Assembly (NCBI RefSeq): GCF_003349955.1
Contig: NZ_QLKQ01000035.1
Coordinates: forward strand, 1-64,000
DNA: 64,000 nucleotides
Direction of reading: 5' to 3'
Source of the DNA: Azospirillum brasilense
GTDB taxonomy: Bacteria > Pseudomonadota > Alphaproteobacteria > Azospirillales > Azospirillaceae
Of the stretch, positions 44,143-52,291 are shown piece by piece. The notes below the pieces were generated by a model. It had not been told where the DNA came from. It did no database searches and saw only the letters and a list, made by a program, of their open reading frames with translations. A program made the translations under genes and the position numbers. The stretch's first letter is position 1. The number at the start of each line of letters is the position of its first letter.

Positions 44143-44391
44143 ATGGACGCGACCACCATTCCCCGGCCTTTCGATCCCGCCGACGGTTTTCTCCGTCTGA
44201 CCCGGATGGCGCAGTGGATCTTCGACGTGGCGTCGATCACGCTCGCCGTGCTGCTGGTGCTGACCATCATCGTCATCGCGGTCGACCGCGGCATGCTGCG
44301 CGTGCCCTTCATCGAACGCTGGATCATTCGGCCCGTGCGCCGCATTCGCGACCCACGCCCGTCACCGACGGACGAAGGAAGCCAGACATGA
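44143..44391 (+). CDS. Small inner-membrane protein
   Basis: 82 residues, 7 bases after the previous gene. One hydrophobic segment at about 28-50 (ITLAVLLVLTIIVIAV), then a basic tail with two arginine-rich clusters. Overlaps virB6 by 4 bases (ATGA). It may assist VirB6 or VirB8. No family recognised. Confidence 0.75.
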   Translation: MDATTIPRPFDPADGFLRLTRMAQWIFDVASITLAVLLVLTIIVIAVDRGMLRVPFIERWIIRPVRRIRDPRPSPTDEGSQT

Positions 44392-45704
44392 AAAACGATG
44401 ATCGGGTCCTCGCCACAGCCATCGCCTGCTCCTTTTTCGTGGCGCTGGTGATCCTGCTTCCCGACACGGCTCAGGCGCAGAGTTCCGACGTGTCCTGCAT
44501 GGCCTGCGGCCTGACCGAGCGCATCGAAAAGGCAAGCCGGACGTTCCGTGAGGCGAGCTTCAAGAACCTCGTCGGCCCAGCGTCCAGCTTCGGACGCATG
44601 CTCGGCCTCCTGTGGATTTATCTGTTCGCCGTTCAGATCTTTCTCCAGCCGAGCCAGATCCCGCGCTTCCTGGAAACGTTCCTCGGCCGCGTCGGCTGGC
44701 TGCTGGCGATGGTCGGCATCCTCTCGGCGCCGCAGTGGATACTCGACAACATCGTGACGGCGGGCGAGCAGACCTTCATGGGCGTGGCCGCCTACGTGCT
44801 GGGCACCGCGCAGTCGGCCTTCGGCGGAACGGCGAGCGTGCCGCCGGTTGGTGACAGCGCCTGGTACACGGCTCTGTGGCGCGAGGTCGAGGGCACGGTC
44901 TTTCCGCTCGTGCTGAAGCTGATACGGGCGGGGGCTCCGGGCGCCTGGTACGACATCGCGGCACTTCCTCGGCTCATCCTCACGCTTCTGATCGTTGCGC
45001 CGTTCGGCTTCGTCCTCGGCATCTTCATGGCCTTCATGGTGCAGGTGATCTTCTACACGGCCGCCGTGACGGCGATCGGACCGCTGCTTGTCGTCGGGCT
45101 TCCCTGGGGAACAACGCGGTCCTACCTCTGGGGAGCGTTGAAGTTCATGCTGGGCGGCGGCTTTACGCTCGTGTTCGCCGCGGTGGCCATGGGCACGACA
45201 TCGGCCATGCTGCAGGCGCAGTTTCAAAATGTGTCGCTCGGCGATCCTTCCCCCGCGGCGCTGCAGAAGCTGCTCGACGTCACCAATCCGGAATACTGGT
45301 ACACCTTCATCGTCGGGCTGGTGTCCGTCCTGCTGCACCTCGCGGCTCCGCGCATCGCGAGCAACATCGCGGGCGTTACGGACTCCGCCACCAGCGCCGC
45401 CATGGTGACCGCCGCGGGACAGGCCAGTGCGGCGAAAGCGGGGGGAATGGCCCACGGAAAATTGTTCGGCGGCGGCGCGCGCAATTCGATTTTCGACAGC
45501 GCCGGCAATGTCGCGACGGGCGGCTTGAGCGGCGCCATTCTGAACGCTCTGCCCAAAGGCGGTCAGCAGATGGCCGACGTTGTCGCGCAGCGTGGTCTCG
45601 TCGGGCTGGCCGGCGCCGGCGCAGCGGCCGGTGCGCGCGGTATCGCGGCGGGTCTCAGAGCGGCGTACCACGGCACCCGCGGGAATGGAGCGCCGGGAGC
45701 ATGA
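44388..45704 (+). CDS. virB6: VirB6/TrbL-type membrane channel protein
   Basis: 438 residues. A signal-like N-terminus (DTAQAQ) is followed by SCMACGLTERI and about six membrane segments (for example RLILTLLIVAPFGFVLGIF and TAAVTAIGPLLVV), then an Ala/Gly-rich cytoplasmic tail. VirB6 forms the inner-membrane part of the type IV secretion channel. Unlike in most virB operons it is on the opposite strand, more than 3.8 kb from virB2-B4, and begins a separate transcript. Confidence 0.82.
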   Translation: MKNDDRVLATAIACSFFVALVILLPDTAQAQSSDVSCMACGLTERIEKASRTFREASFKNLVGPASSFGRMLGLLWIYLFAVQIFLQPSQIPRFLETFLGRVGWLLAMVGILSAPQWILDNIVTAGEQTFMGVAAYVLGTAQSAFGGTASVPPVGDSAWYTALWREVEGTVFPLVLKLIRAGAPGAWYDIAALPRLILTLLIVAPFGFVLGIFMAFMVQVIFYTAAVTAIGPLLVVGLPWGTTRSYLWGALKFMLGGGFTLVFAAVAMGTTSAMLQAQFQNVSLGDPSPAALQKLLDVTNPEYWYTFIVGLVSVLLHLAAPRIASNIAGVTDSATSAAMVTAAGQASAAKAGGMAHGKLFGGGARNSIFDSAGNVATGGLSGAILNALPKGGQQMADVVAQRGLVGLAGAGAAAGARGIAAGLRAAYHGTRGNGAPGA

Positions 45705-45709
45705 AAGAA

Positions 45710-46183
45710 CTAACGGCGGCCGGGGCGCACGCGGTCCAGATCGGGCAGCCGCAAACGGATCTGCGCGAGGTGAACGCCGCCGGCCTCCCCGCGGACCGTC
45801 ACGCGCGCCGGAGGCACGCGGTGGCTGGTGAGCCACCGCCTCACCGCGTCGGCCCGCGAAGCGGCGAGGCCGGCGGCGTATTCCGGAGCGTCCGGGACGG
45901 GTATGGCCCAGGCCTGCACGACGAGATCGAGCGTCGTTCCATGCAAGGCGTCGGCGCAGGCTTGCAGGATGGTCTCGGCTTGTCCATCAAGGGCCGCAGA
46001 GCGGGGAGCGAAGGGAATGGGCGCGCAGCGGCCGATCTGCGTTCCGGGGTCCTCGGACGCCGCAGTTCCCCGCGGGACGAGCCGGATCGGTTCGCCCGCG
46101 TGCGAGGAGAAGGGCAACGCGGCGGCGGTCACGCACACCGCGGCGATGAGATGGGCGGAGAGCATGCGATGACGGGAGATCAT
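45710..46183 (-). CDS. OmpA-like periplasmic protein
   Basis: 157 residues with a signal peptide (MLSAHLIAAVCVTAAALPF, starting at residue 7) and a C-terminal OmpA-like fold: FAPRSAALDGQAETIL, then VVQAWA, then LAASRADAVRRWLTSHRV and VTVRGEAGG. Such domains bind peptidoglycan, and here they could anchor the transfer apparatus to the wall. The gene converges with virB6, ending 6 bases from it. Confidence 0.75.
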   Translation of the reverse strand: MISRHRMLSAHLIAAVCVTAAALPFSSHAGEPIRLVPRGTAASEDPGTQIGRCAPIPFAPRSAALDGQAETILQACADALHGTTLDLVVQAWAIPVPDAPEYAAGLAASRADAVRRWLTSHRVPPARVTVRGEAGGVHLAQIRLRLPDLDRVRPGRR

Positions 46184-46315
46184 GACGTGAGAATAGCGCT
46201 CTTCCCGGCCGCGCCGCGAGCGCCGGTATTCGCGGCGGATCGCGGGTTGACGCTCGGCCCATCGTTCGAGCCGCACACCACCCAACTGTTTCCGCAACCC
46301 TTCACGGATGCTGCG

Positions 46316-46774
46316 ATGCCCGACCACCCAACCGAGCAGGCCGAGGCCGAGCTGGACGATCTTTCTCTGAGTCTGCTCCCACAAGGCCGGCGGCATGTCC
46401 GGATGGAGCATGTGCATCCCGACGGCCGCCCGGATGATCATCGCATCGACCTCGACGCCGAAGCGCTGATCAACGCGGTCAGCGACCGCATCGCCGACGT
46501 CGCGTTTCGGCGGACGGACGCCGTCGACGTCGCCCTTTTTCTGCTCGACCGGTCCGGCCGCACCCTCGGGTCGATCGCGGCTCGCGCCGATTTTCTCCGG
46601 CGCCGCGGCGTCGTCTGGGGTGGTGACCGCCACATCGAAGGGCTGATCCGCACCCTGGCCTTCTACGTCACGATCGACCAGGTACGTCTCCTCGAGCAGG
46701 CCGAGCAGGCCCTGGTCAGGCGATCGCCGCCCATGGGCGAGCACCTCGGCCGGCGCAAAATCGCGGACTCATGA
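46316..46774 (+). CDS. Hypothetical acidic protein
   Basis: 152 residues from ATG 46316; an earlier ATG at 46169 would add 49 residues but overlap the start of the OmpA-like gene on the other strand. Codon use and a regular alpha/beta reading (RIADVAFRRTDAVDVALFLLDRS, RTLAFYVTIDQVRLLEQAEQAL) support coding. No signal peptide, membrane segment or family recognised. Confidence 0.6.
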   Translation: MPDHPTEQAEAELDDLSLSLLPQGRRHVRMEHVHPDGRPDDHRIDLDAEALINAVSDRIADVAFRRTDAVDVALFLLDRSGRTLGSIAARADFLRRRGVVWGGDRHIEGLIRTLAFYVTIDQVRLLEQAEQALVRRSPPMGEHLGRRKIADS

Positions 46775-46786
46775 GTGCCTTCTCGT

Positions 46787-46824
46787 GTGGGTGCTCGAAG
46801 CGGCCATTTCACGGGCCCTACGCT
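46787..46824 (+). promoter_or_regulatory. Shared 38-bp promoter element (copy D)
   Basis: GTGGGTGCTCGAA at one end and GGGCCCTACGCT at the other, with the same 38-base length as copies A, B and C. It ends 31 bases before the ATG of the pilin-like gene. Confidence 0.65.
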
Positions 46825-46855
46825 GCAGCTTCGACGCACCGCACCGGAGTTCGGC

Positions 46856-47410
46856 ATGTTCAAGCGCTTCAGCACCTCGCGACCTGTTCTGGATGCTGCC
46901 GCGAAGCTGGTCACCGTTCTGTGCCTCATGGGGATGAGTGCATTGTTTGGGGCCTTCCTCACGATTGGCCTCCTCAGCGCCCACCACCTTCAGCAAACCG
47001 AGAAGATCGTCGAGGGCATAAGCGCGATGACACGCACGCAGGCGGGCGTGTCCATGGCCACGGCCGTGGGTTACGCCCTGTCGCGCGGCGACGTCGCCGG
47101 CGCCGAGACGGCTCCGGACGGTGCGATCACGGTTCATCTGAACAATGGCGGGTCGGTCGAGCTGGCCAACCCGTGGGGCGGCCCTCAACGCTTCGACGCG
47201 GCAACCGGCATTTGGTACCTTGAGGTTCCCGAACGCGCCTGTCCCTTACTGGTGAGCATGATGCCCCAGGGCATGCTCACCGGCTTCGGAACGGGTGGCG
47301 ATCTGGACGGCATCGGCACCATCTCTGCCCGTCCCGTCCGCATCGAGGATACACTTGAGCGGTGCGCCGGAGCGCATGCCCTGGCCCTGCGATTCGCTGG
47401 TTCGGCCTGA
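46856..47410 (+). CDS. Type IVb pilin-like (PilS-like) protein
   Basis: 184 residues. A hydrophobic helix lies at about 13-42. The body then shows features of PilS/type IVb pilins: SMATAVGYALSRG, ANPWGG (the conserved NPWGG), and VPERACPLLVSMM with a second cysteine at EDTLERC forming the D-region disulfide pair. The usual prepilin cleavage motif (Gly then Phe/Met with Glu at +5) is not seen, so export or assembly may differ. No pilus assembly genes are nearby. Call is moderate. Confidence 0.6.
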   Translation: MFKRFSTSRPVLDAAAKLVTVLCLMGMSALFGAFLTIGLLSAHHLQQTEKIVEGISAMTRTQAGVSMATAVGYALSRGDVAGAETAPDGAITVHLNNGGSVELANPWGGPQRFDAATGIWYLEVPERACPLLVSMMPQGMLTGFGTGGDLDGIGTISARPVRIEDTLERCAGAHALALRFAGSA

Positions 47411-47519
47411 CCAGGGAAGTGCTATGTCGATTCGCAGCAAACAACTTCGTCTATGCGCCGGTTGGTGCGGTGTTGACGGTAGCCTGCGCCAAAGTGGCAA
47501 GACCGACGTCGATTGGCGG

Positions 47520-47885
47520 TCAGGCGGCGCGCGGGGCGACGGCGATGGTGGTGTGGATGGCCTCGTAGCCGACGCACAGGTTGCCGGCGATGTCGCGCTC
47601 GATCAGCCCAATGCTTTCCAAGGCGCTCACGTCCTCGTGGACGCGTTTGAAGTCGCGGCCGAGGTCGCGGGCGAGTGCACGGATGGACGGCGCCGACTGG
47701 TCGTGCAGATGGCGCAGCAACTCGTAGCGCCGCTCGGTCATCACCGCGGCGAGCGCCGACCAGTTTTGAAAGGTGATGGTGTCCTGCGGCTCGACCGGCT
47801 CACCACGCTCGGCGCGGTGCCACGCCTCGGCGACGCGGGCGGCGGCGTCGCGCAGAGTACCGCCCACGATGATCGTCTTCTTCAT
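47520..47885 (-). CDS. tumA: Antitoxin TumA-like, HVO_A0114-type DNA-binding protein
   Basis: 121 residues with an N-terminal winged-helix region: MTERRYELLRHL, then IRALARDLGRDFKRVHEDVSAL, then GLIERD. This fold and the pairing with a DUF6516-type toxin are typical of TumA antitoxins. It neutralises TumE and probably binds the operator upstream of tumE. Overlaps tumE by 4 bases. Second gene of the pair, as in described tumEA loci. Confidence 0.8.
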   Translation of the reverse strand: MKKTIIVGGTLRDAAARVAEAWHRAERGEPVEPQDTITFQNWSALAAVMTERRYELLRHLHDQSAPSIRALARDLGRDFKRVHEDVSALESIGLIERDIAGNLCVGYEAIHTTIAVAPRAA

Positions 47886-48175
47886 CGGTTGTTCCTCCTG
47901 AACTCTTCAACCTCGCTCACGAAGCGCTCCAGCAGCGCGTCCACCGTCGTGAAGGTAATAGGCTCCTCGTGCCCGTCGCTGGTGTGGCGGTGGTCGCCCT
48001 TGCCGCGCTCGTTGTCGTAGCCGATCAGCCGCTTGCCACCGGACACGTAGACCAGCCGGTACTTGAAGCCGTGGGTGGTCGGCGGCACTGGTTCGGGGAG
48101 GCGCCACACCACCAGTTCGGCCAAGTCGCCGTCGGGGAAGGGCACGCGCTCACGGATGAGAAGGTCGGCCTTCAT
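47882..48175 (-). CDS. tumE: Toxin TumE-like (DUF6516 family)
   Basis: 97 residues with features of the DUF6516/TumE family: VVWRLPEPVPPTTHGFKYRLVYV, GKRLIGYDNERGKGDHRH and a C-terminal helix VDALLERFVSEVEEFRR. TumE proteins inhibit growth unless their antitoxin is present and stabilise plasmids. The start codon lies at the expected transcription start of the promoter described in the next entry, so the mRNA may lack a leader. Confidence 0.8.
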   Translation of the reverse strand: MKADLLIRERVPFPDGDLAELVVWRLPEPVPPTTHGFKYRLVYVSGGKRLIGYDNERGKGDHRHTSDGHEEPITFTTVDALLERFVSEVEEFRRNNR

Positions 48176-48220
48176 GATGGCGCATTATGCCATCACCGCC
48201 CGATGGCGTCAACTGCCATC
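48176..48220 (-). promoter_or_regulatory. tumEA promoter with two operator repeats
   Basis: Two perfect inverted repeats of form GATGGC-N7-GCCATC at 48176-48194 and 48202-48220. On the minus strand TTGACG (48207-48212) and CATAAT (48184-48189) are separated by exactly 17 bases, a strong sigma70-type promoter. The repeats lie over the -35 and -10 boxes, the geometry of tight autorepression by the antitoxin. Only 8 bases separate CATAAT from the tumE ATG. Confidence 0.85.
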
Positions 48221-48286
48221 AGCGCCCCATGGCCCTGCCGGAGAGGGAGGCTTGCAGGGGAGCGGGAAAGGCCCGGCCTTGATCCT

Positions 48287-48439
48287 TCAATGGGCCTCAT
48301 CCATTCCGAGGGTGCGGCCGGATGCGTAGGTGCGGGCATGGGCGGCACGGGCCGCCGTCTCGACCGAAGGCGGAAGGCCGGTGAAGAAGCCGGCCAACAC
48401 CGGTGAAGCCTGTCCGATGGGAAGGGTAGCGACGGTCAT
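48287..48439 (-). CDS. Small hypothetical protein
   Basis: 50 residues, MTVATLPIGQASPVLAG at the start, with GGAGTTG as ribosome binding site 8 bases before the ATG. It lies 37 bases after the 38-bp element copy E. No family recognised and no signal peptide. A real but orphan gene is likely; a longer upstream start at 48550 runs through the preceding gene's 3' end and is rejected. Confidence 0.45.
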   Translation of the reverse strand: MTVATLPIGQASPVLAGFFTGLPPSVETAARAAHARTYASGRTLGMDEAH

Positions 48440-48475
48440 GAGCACAACTCCGCTGTCGGAAAACGCATGCCGACC

Positions 48476-48513
48476 AGCATGCCGCTCCTCATCCCGGCCA
48501 TTCGAGCACCGGC
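48476..48513 (-). promoter_or_regulatory. Shared 38-bp promoter element (copy E)
   Basis: Read on the minus strand: GCCGGTGCTCGAA and, 38 bases in, GGCATGCT, a weaker -10 (CATGCT). It overlaps the 3' end of the preceding zinc-ribbon-like gene and ends 37 bases before the start of the 50-residue gene. Weaker than copies A and B at the -10 end. Confidence 0.45.
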
Positions 48514-49088
48514 GCGGGCGCGTCTGACTCGACCGGATCATGGTGCCCATGCCTCATGCTGCGCAGGAACGAGCGCCAGACGTCGTCGGGCATGATCTTC
48601 TCGCCGGTCCCCGAACACAGCAGGCACGCCTCCGGCGGCCGGTCCGGCTGGAACACGGGGTGACGCCCGGTCCCGTAGCAGCAGTCGCAGAGATCGATCC
48701 GCCCGACGATGCGCCGCTGCACGACCGGATCGTCCAGTCCGGTGAACCGGACGGGCAGGCTCTGGAGGAGATGCTCCACGGCACTGTCGAGGACGTCCTG
48801 GGCGGATCTGTGCCAGCCGAGATTGGCGATCCCGTAGAGCGCGTCCTCGCCGTTCATTCGCAGAACGACGTCGACGAGGTGGAGAGCCATTCCGCCCTCG
48901 CAAGCGGCCGGCGGCGGCGGTGGAAGCGCCCGAGGACCGTGGGTCAGCCGGACGATCCGGCTGTCAGGCGAGGCGCCGATCTCCGGTCCGGGGTGGCTGC
49001 GCAAGACCGTTGTCGTCACCTGGGCGGCCAACTGAAGGAAGGCGGGCGGCAAGGTGCTGCGTTCCCGACTGTGGATTCCGTTCTCCAT
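48489..49088 (-). CDS. Hypothetical protein with zinc-ribbon-like motif
   Basis: 199 residues, 3 bases after the antirestriction gene. The C-terminal half contains CDCCYGTGRHPVF and CLLCSGTGEK, two C-x-x-C knuckles like those of DnaJ-type zinc ribbons, separated by about 25 residues, which likely bind one zinc ion. The N-terminal half is unassigned. A DNA- or protein-binding accessory of the ArdC-like protein is possible. Confidence 0.7.
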   Translation of the reverse strand: MENGIHSRERSTLPPAFLQLAAQVTTTVLRSHPGPEIGASPDSRIVRLTHGPRALPPPPPAACEGGMALHLVDVVLRMNGEDALYGIANLGWHRSAQDVLDSAVEHLLQSLPVRFTGLDDPVVQRRIVGRIDLCDCCYGTGRHPVFQPDRPPEACLLCSGTGEKIMPDDVWRSFLRSMRHGHHDPVESDAPAPVLEWPG

Positions 49089-49091
49089 CCG

Positions 49092-50102
49092 TCACGCTCC
49101 CGCGGTGGCCAAAGGCCGATGGCCGCCGCCGCCGGCACGGCGGAGGATGTAGGCGCAGGCGTTTTCCGCCTGCCCCACCGCCCAGAAGAAGCTCTTCCGT
49201 TTGCCGCGGGTCCCGAGATGCTGCATCCAGCTCGCGATGTAGGCCGTGTTGTGGGAAAGAAGTTGGGCCGGCAGGCCGAATTGTGCGCAGAGGAAGGCCG
49301 CGCCGATCTCCGCCACCAGCTCCTCCTTCGGACGGTTGTTGCCCTTGCCGTAGTTGAGCAGCGTGTCGCGGCGTAGGCGGGATGCCGACCCGGTGGCGTG
49401 CGTGCATTCATGGGCGAAAGTCAGCACGTAATATTCGTAGCCGCTCAGCCCGCCGCGCGGTTGGAAGGCGGCCTTCGGCGGCATGTTGACCCGGTCGGTC
49501 GCCGGGTTCCAGAACGCCCGGACTCCCCCCTCGATGAGGGCGGGGCCGCCGATGGGATCGTCCGGCAGAGGCTGCCAGGACAGCAGCGCATCCTCCAGCT
49601 TCAGGGCGGCTTGTGTTGGTGACGGCACCGCCGGCGGCGCGATCGGCACACCATCGACCTGGTGAACGTTGAACCACCGCTGGCGTTCGAAGCCGATCAT
49701 CGGACGGAGCCGCCCGCCCAGGGCATCCCCACCGATGGGACCAAGCTTTTTGGCGATGCCCGGCGTCTCACGGGTCCAGGCCGCCGCCGGAGCCTCCTCA
49801 TCGAAGATCGGGACCAGGATGAGGGTGCCGGTTGCGCCGGTCCGGATGGCGCCGCCGTTCCGCTCCCATGCCTCTGGGGACGCCCAGAGGTGAGCCGTAT
49901 AGCCGTTCCGTCGCGCAGCCGCCCACAGAGCGAGCGTGTTCTGTCCCTTGAAGGGGCGGCCGGAGAACGCGTTGGTCGGGCGGGCGGAAAAGCCGGCCCA
50001 AGGCATGACCCACTCCCCGGCGGCGTTGCGCTCGACAGCGCCGAGAATGTCCTCCGCGATGGCGGTGTGTGCCTCCTCCTCGGTGAGAAGTCCGTCGGTC
50101 AT
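49092..50102 (-). CDS. ArdC-like antirestriction protein with zincin domain
   Basis: 336 residues. An N-terminal ArdC/TraC-type ssDNA-binding region (VMPWAGFSARPTNAFSG...KGQNTLALW) is followed by a metallopeptidase-like domain with HECTHATGS (HExxH pattern, residues around 230) and EELVAEIGAAFLC. ArdC proteins protect incoming plasmid DNA from host restriction during conjugation. ATG 50102 is chosen because the GTG at 50135 would lie at or upstream of the transcription start of the copy I promoter. Confidence 0.85.
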   Translation of the reverse strand: MTDGLLTEEEAHTAIAEDILGAVERNAAGEWVMPWAGFSARPTNAFSGRPFKGQNTLALWAAARRNGYTAHLWASPEAWERNGGAIRTGATGTLILVPIFDEEAPAAAWTRETPGIAKKLGPIGGDALGGRLRPMIGFERQRWFNVHQVDGVPIAPPAVPSPTQAALKLEDALLSWQPLPDDPIGGPALIEGGVRAFWNPATDRVNMPPKAAFQPRGGLSGYEYYVLTFAHECTHATGSASRLRRDTLLNYGKGNNRPKEELVAEIGAAFLCAQFGLPAQLLSHNTAYIASWMQHLGTRGKRKSFFWAVGQAENACAYILRRAGGGGHRPLATAGA

Positions 50103-50138
50103 GCCCTGTGAGTCTCCGTCGTGCGTGTGCTCCACACG

Positions 50139-50176
50139 ACGGTACCGGGTGGTAATCCGTCAATTCGAGCCTCCAC
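50139..50176 (-). promoter_or_regulatory. Shared 38-bp promoter element (copy I, ardC)
   Basis: On the minus strand GTGGAGGCTCGAA at one end and CCCGGTACCGT at the other, 38 bases. TACCGT fits the -10 pattern TAnnnT. It ends 36 bases before the ardC-like ATG, the same spacing as at virB2. Confidence 0.6.
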
Positions 50177-50228
50177 GAACGGCCGGCCCCGGTAGCGGCA
50201 TCGGGTCGAGGTCGCCGACGGCGTTCAT

Positions 50229-50266
50229 GGGCGTGCTCGACCGGCCGGCCGGGCCATCGGCATGAT
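50229..50266 (+). promoter_or_regulatory. Shared 38-bp promoter element (copy F, weak)
   Basis: GTGCTCGA at the conserved position and GGCATGAT at the end. It lies 62 bases before the ATPase gene at 50329, longer than the other copies. Weakest member of the set. Confidence 0.35.
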
Positions 50267-50328
50267 CGGGGCGAGGGGGCGCTGCCGTTTCGGCGTCCCG
50301 CGTCCAATGGCCAGGAGATCCCCGCAGG

Positions 50329-51144
50329 ATGACGCTGCATTCTTCCGGCGCCGCAGCCGAGCCGCCGTGCATGGGTGACCTTGCGGATTGCCGCTCCAGT
50401 CTCGATCTCGCCGCCGAAATCATCCGCCTGGGCGATCTGATCGGCGCCGGGGCGGCGACGTCGATGGACCGGTTGGCGTTCGGCGATCTCGGCCGTCAGT
50501 TCAGCGATATCCGGCATTCGCCGATGGAATGGCGCAAACTCCGGGCCGACGAGGAAGCCGTGTCGCTGTTCGGGCGTGCCGAACGGCTGCTGGCGCTCCA
50601 CGATCCCGCCTCCCTCCCCCAGCGGCCCCTGCCGGACAAACTGTCCGAGAGCCGCTGGCGGACGGTGCCTGCGGTCGAGCCCTGGTTCGAGAGCCGTCGA
50701 TGGCTTCACGGCTCTGCTCGTTGTCTCTTCCTCGGTCCGGCCGGCAGCGGAAAGAGCACCTGCGCGCGCGCCCTGGCCCACCGTCATGGCCTGCCTGTCG
50801 TGGAACTGGGGCCGTCTCAGGTGCGGACGCTCCGCGACCAGGATCTCCGGACGTTCATCGACCGCGCCGAACGGATCGGCGCATTGCTGCTGGTGGAGGC
50901 GGCTGATCTTCTGCTGCTTCGGCCGGATTATCCGGCCGGCTACGGGAATCTGCTCAGATCCGCTGCTTTGGCCAACGAGGTGGAGCGCTTTGCCGGACCC
51001 GTCATCATGACGGCCCGGAGACCGGAGAGCATCGACCCCGCGGCGATAGCGTCCCCGATCCATCGGGTTGCGTTCCACGCCTTGGCCCAACACCTCGTGG
51101 TGGTGCCCGGGCGTGCCGATGGGGCGCCGACGCACGGTCCCTGA
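50329..51144 (+). CDS. P-loop (AAA-type) ATPase
   Basis: 271 residues. The N-terminal 110 residues are unassigned and helical. Then comes LFLGPAGSGKSTCARALA (Walker A GPAGSGKS), with LLLVEAADLLLL as Walker B, and a C-terminal helical part. It resembles AAA-type ATPases with a short lid, or a DnaA-like chromosome region. Preceded by GCAGG and the weak copy F. Function unknown, located between transfer genes and the repeat-rich spacer. Confidence 0.75.
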   Translation: MTLHSSGAAAEPPCMGDLADCRSSLDLAAEIIRLGDLIGAGAATSMDRLAFGDLGRQFSDIRHSPMEWRKLRADEEAVSLFGRAERLLALHDPASLPQRPLPDKLSESRWRTVPAVEPWFESRRWLHGSARCLFLGPAGSGKSTCARALAHRHGLPVVELGPSQVRTLRDQDLRTFIDRAERIGALLLVEAADLLLLRPDYPAGYGNLLRSAALANEVERFAGPVIMTARRPESIDPAAIASPIHRVAFHALAQHLVVVPGRADGAPTHGP

Positions 51145-52291
51145 CGGACCATCGGCCACGCATGCTCCGACAGGCCGACGGTGCCTTCGGTGCCGTCGGC
51201 CTGCCTCCGCCTTCAATGCCCCCGCCACCGGTGCCCAAAGGGTGCCGGAGGCGGGGACGGTTCCCCCGGCGCGGCGCCCGATGGGTGCTGCAAGGGGGTG
51301 GTAAAAGCGTCTGCTGGTGCGCCGGCGTTGCACGCCCATTCCGACGTTCATCCTTCCTGCCGGCACCCTCCGGGCACCGGCAGCGCATGATCGGCGGCGC
51401 GCGTTCCTGTCGGCGATACCGGCCATGGCGACGCATGCCGCTCCTCAGTCGTTTCACGCACCGCCGTCACCCGTTGGGCGTCAGCGGCGCATGCCTTGCC
51501 TGTTTGGTGACAGCGGCCCGCACCGTCCCTGGGTGCCCGGAGGGTGCCCAGGAATGCCCGCAGGCGCCCGAAGGGTGCCGAGGGCGTCCGGATTTCCTAT
51601 GGCGCGTCCTGCCGGTGTTCCGAAGGGCGCCGGCAGGACGCTGCGTTCGGTGCCGCAAGCATTTGGCGTTCCCTGTCAGCTTGCCGGCACCCTCCGGGCA
51701 CCGGCAGCGCAGGTTTGAGGCCCAACCATAGCCGCAGTCGCCTCCGGTGCCCGGAGGGTGCCGGAGGCGGTGGTGCCCCAGGTCGGTGCCCGAAGGGTGC
51801 CGGCAGGGTGCCGACGTCGCTTTTCCGGTTGCCGCCCGGCCCCGGCAACGCGGAGTCGGCCTCTGATCATAAGCCACGTCACGGTCCTTGTCCGTCCATT
51901 CGCCGGCATTCGTTGTGGCCTCATGTATTCGCCATTCTCCCCCCAAAAAAGCCGCCGAACCGCCGGGCCACTGCGAAATGGTTGGCATGATATGTCGATA
52001 CATCGTGACGGAAGGATATGCGTCGTCATGTCATGATGATGAACGGCGGACCAATATAATAGTTCATGTAATTAACTGTCATGCCGTATGTGTATATCAT
52101 CAATTGGCAAATACGGAGGCCGCTTATTTAAAATATTGGCGAACAATTTATTTGTGGTATGCGAAAAAAGGTCTTGTAATGGCGGGGGGTGTGGCACATC
52201 TTTGATGTCAGACAGGGCGCCCGGCGTCGCACAACAGGATGCACCGGGACAGTCAGCCGCCACTCAGCCGCTCAAATCGAAAGGATTGACC
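51145..52291. other. Long spacer: repeat-rich, then AT-rich
   Basis: About 1.1 kb without a convincing gene. The first 660 bases hold the GGTGCC repeat cluster (51230-51808). From about 51970 to 52190 the sequence turns AT-rich and unlike the rest of the window. Short frames exist on both strands but none has coding bias. A remnant, a transcribed RNA or a replication/maintenance region is possible. Confidence 0.5.
51230..51808. repeat. Cluster of imperfect GGTGCC-N5-GGTGCC repeats
   Basis: At least seven copies of a unit close to GGTGCCCGGAGGGTGCCGG, at about 51230, 51359 (inverted), 51531, 51562, 51682 (inverted), 51745 and 51785. The inverted pair at 51359 and 51682 shares GGCACCCTCCGGGCACCGG exactly. 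Each unit is a direct duplication of GGTGCC about 5 bases apart. Spacing is irregular and there is no transposase, so it is neither a CRISPR array nor a simple insertion sequence. It may be protein-binding sites or a repeated element. Confidence 0.7.

Noticed and set aside
51230..51808. CRISPR array in the GGTGCC repeat cluster
   Set aside because: Copies are imperfect, irregularly spaced, in both orientations, and the gaps are not uniform spacers.
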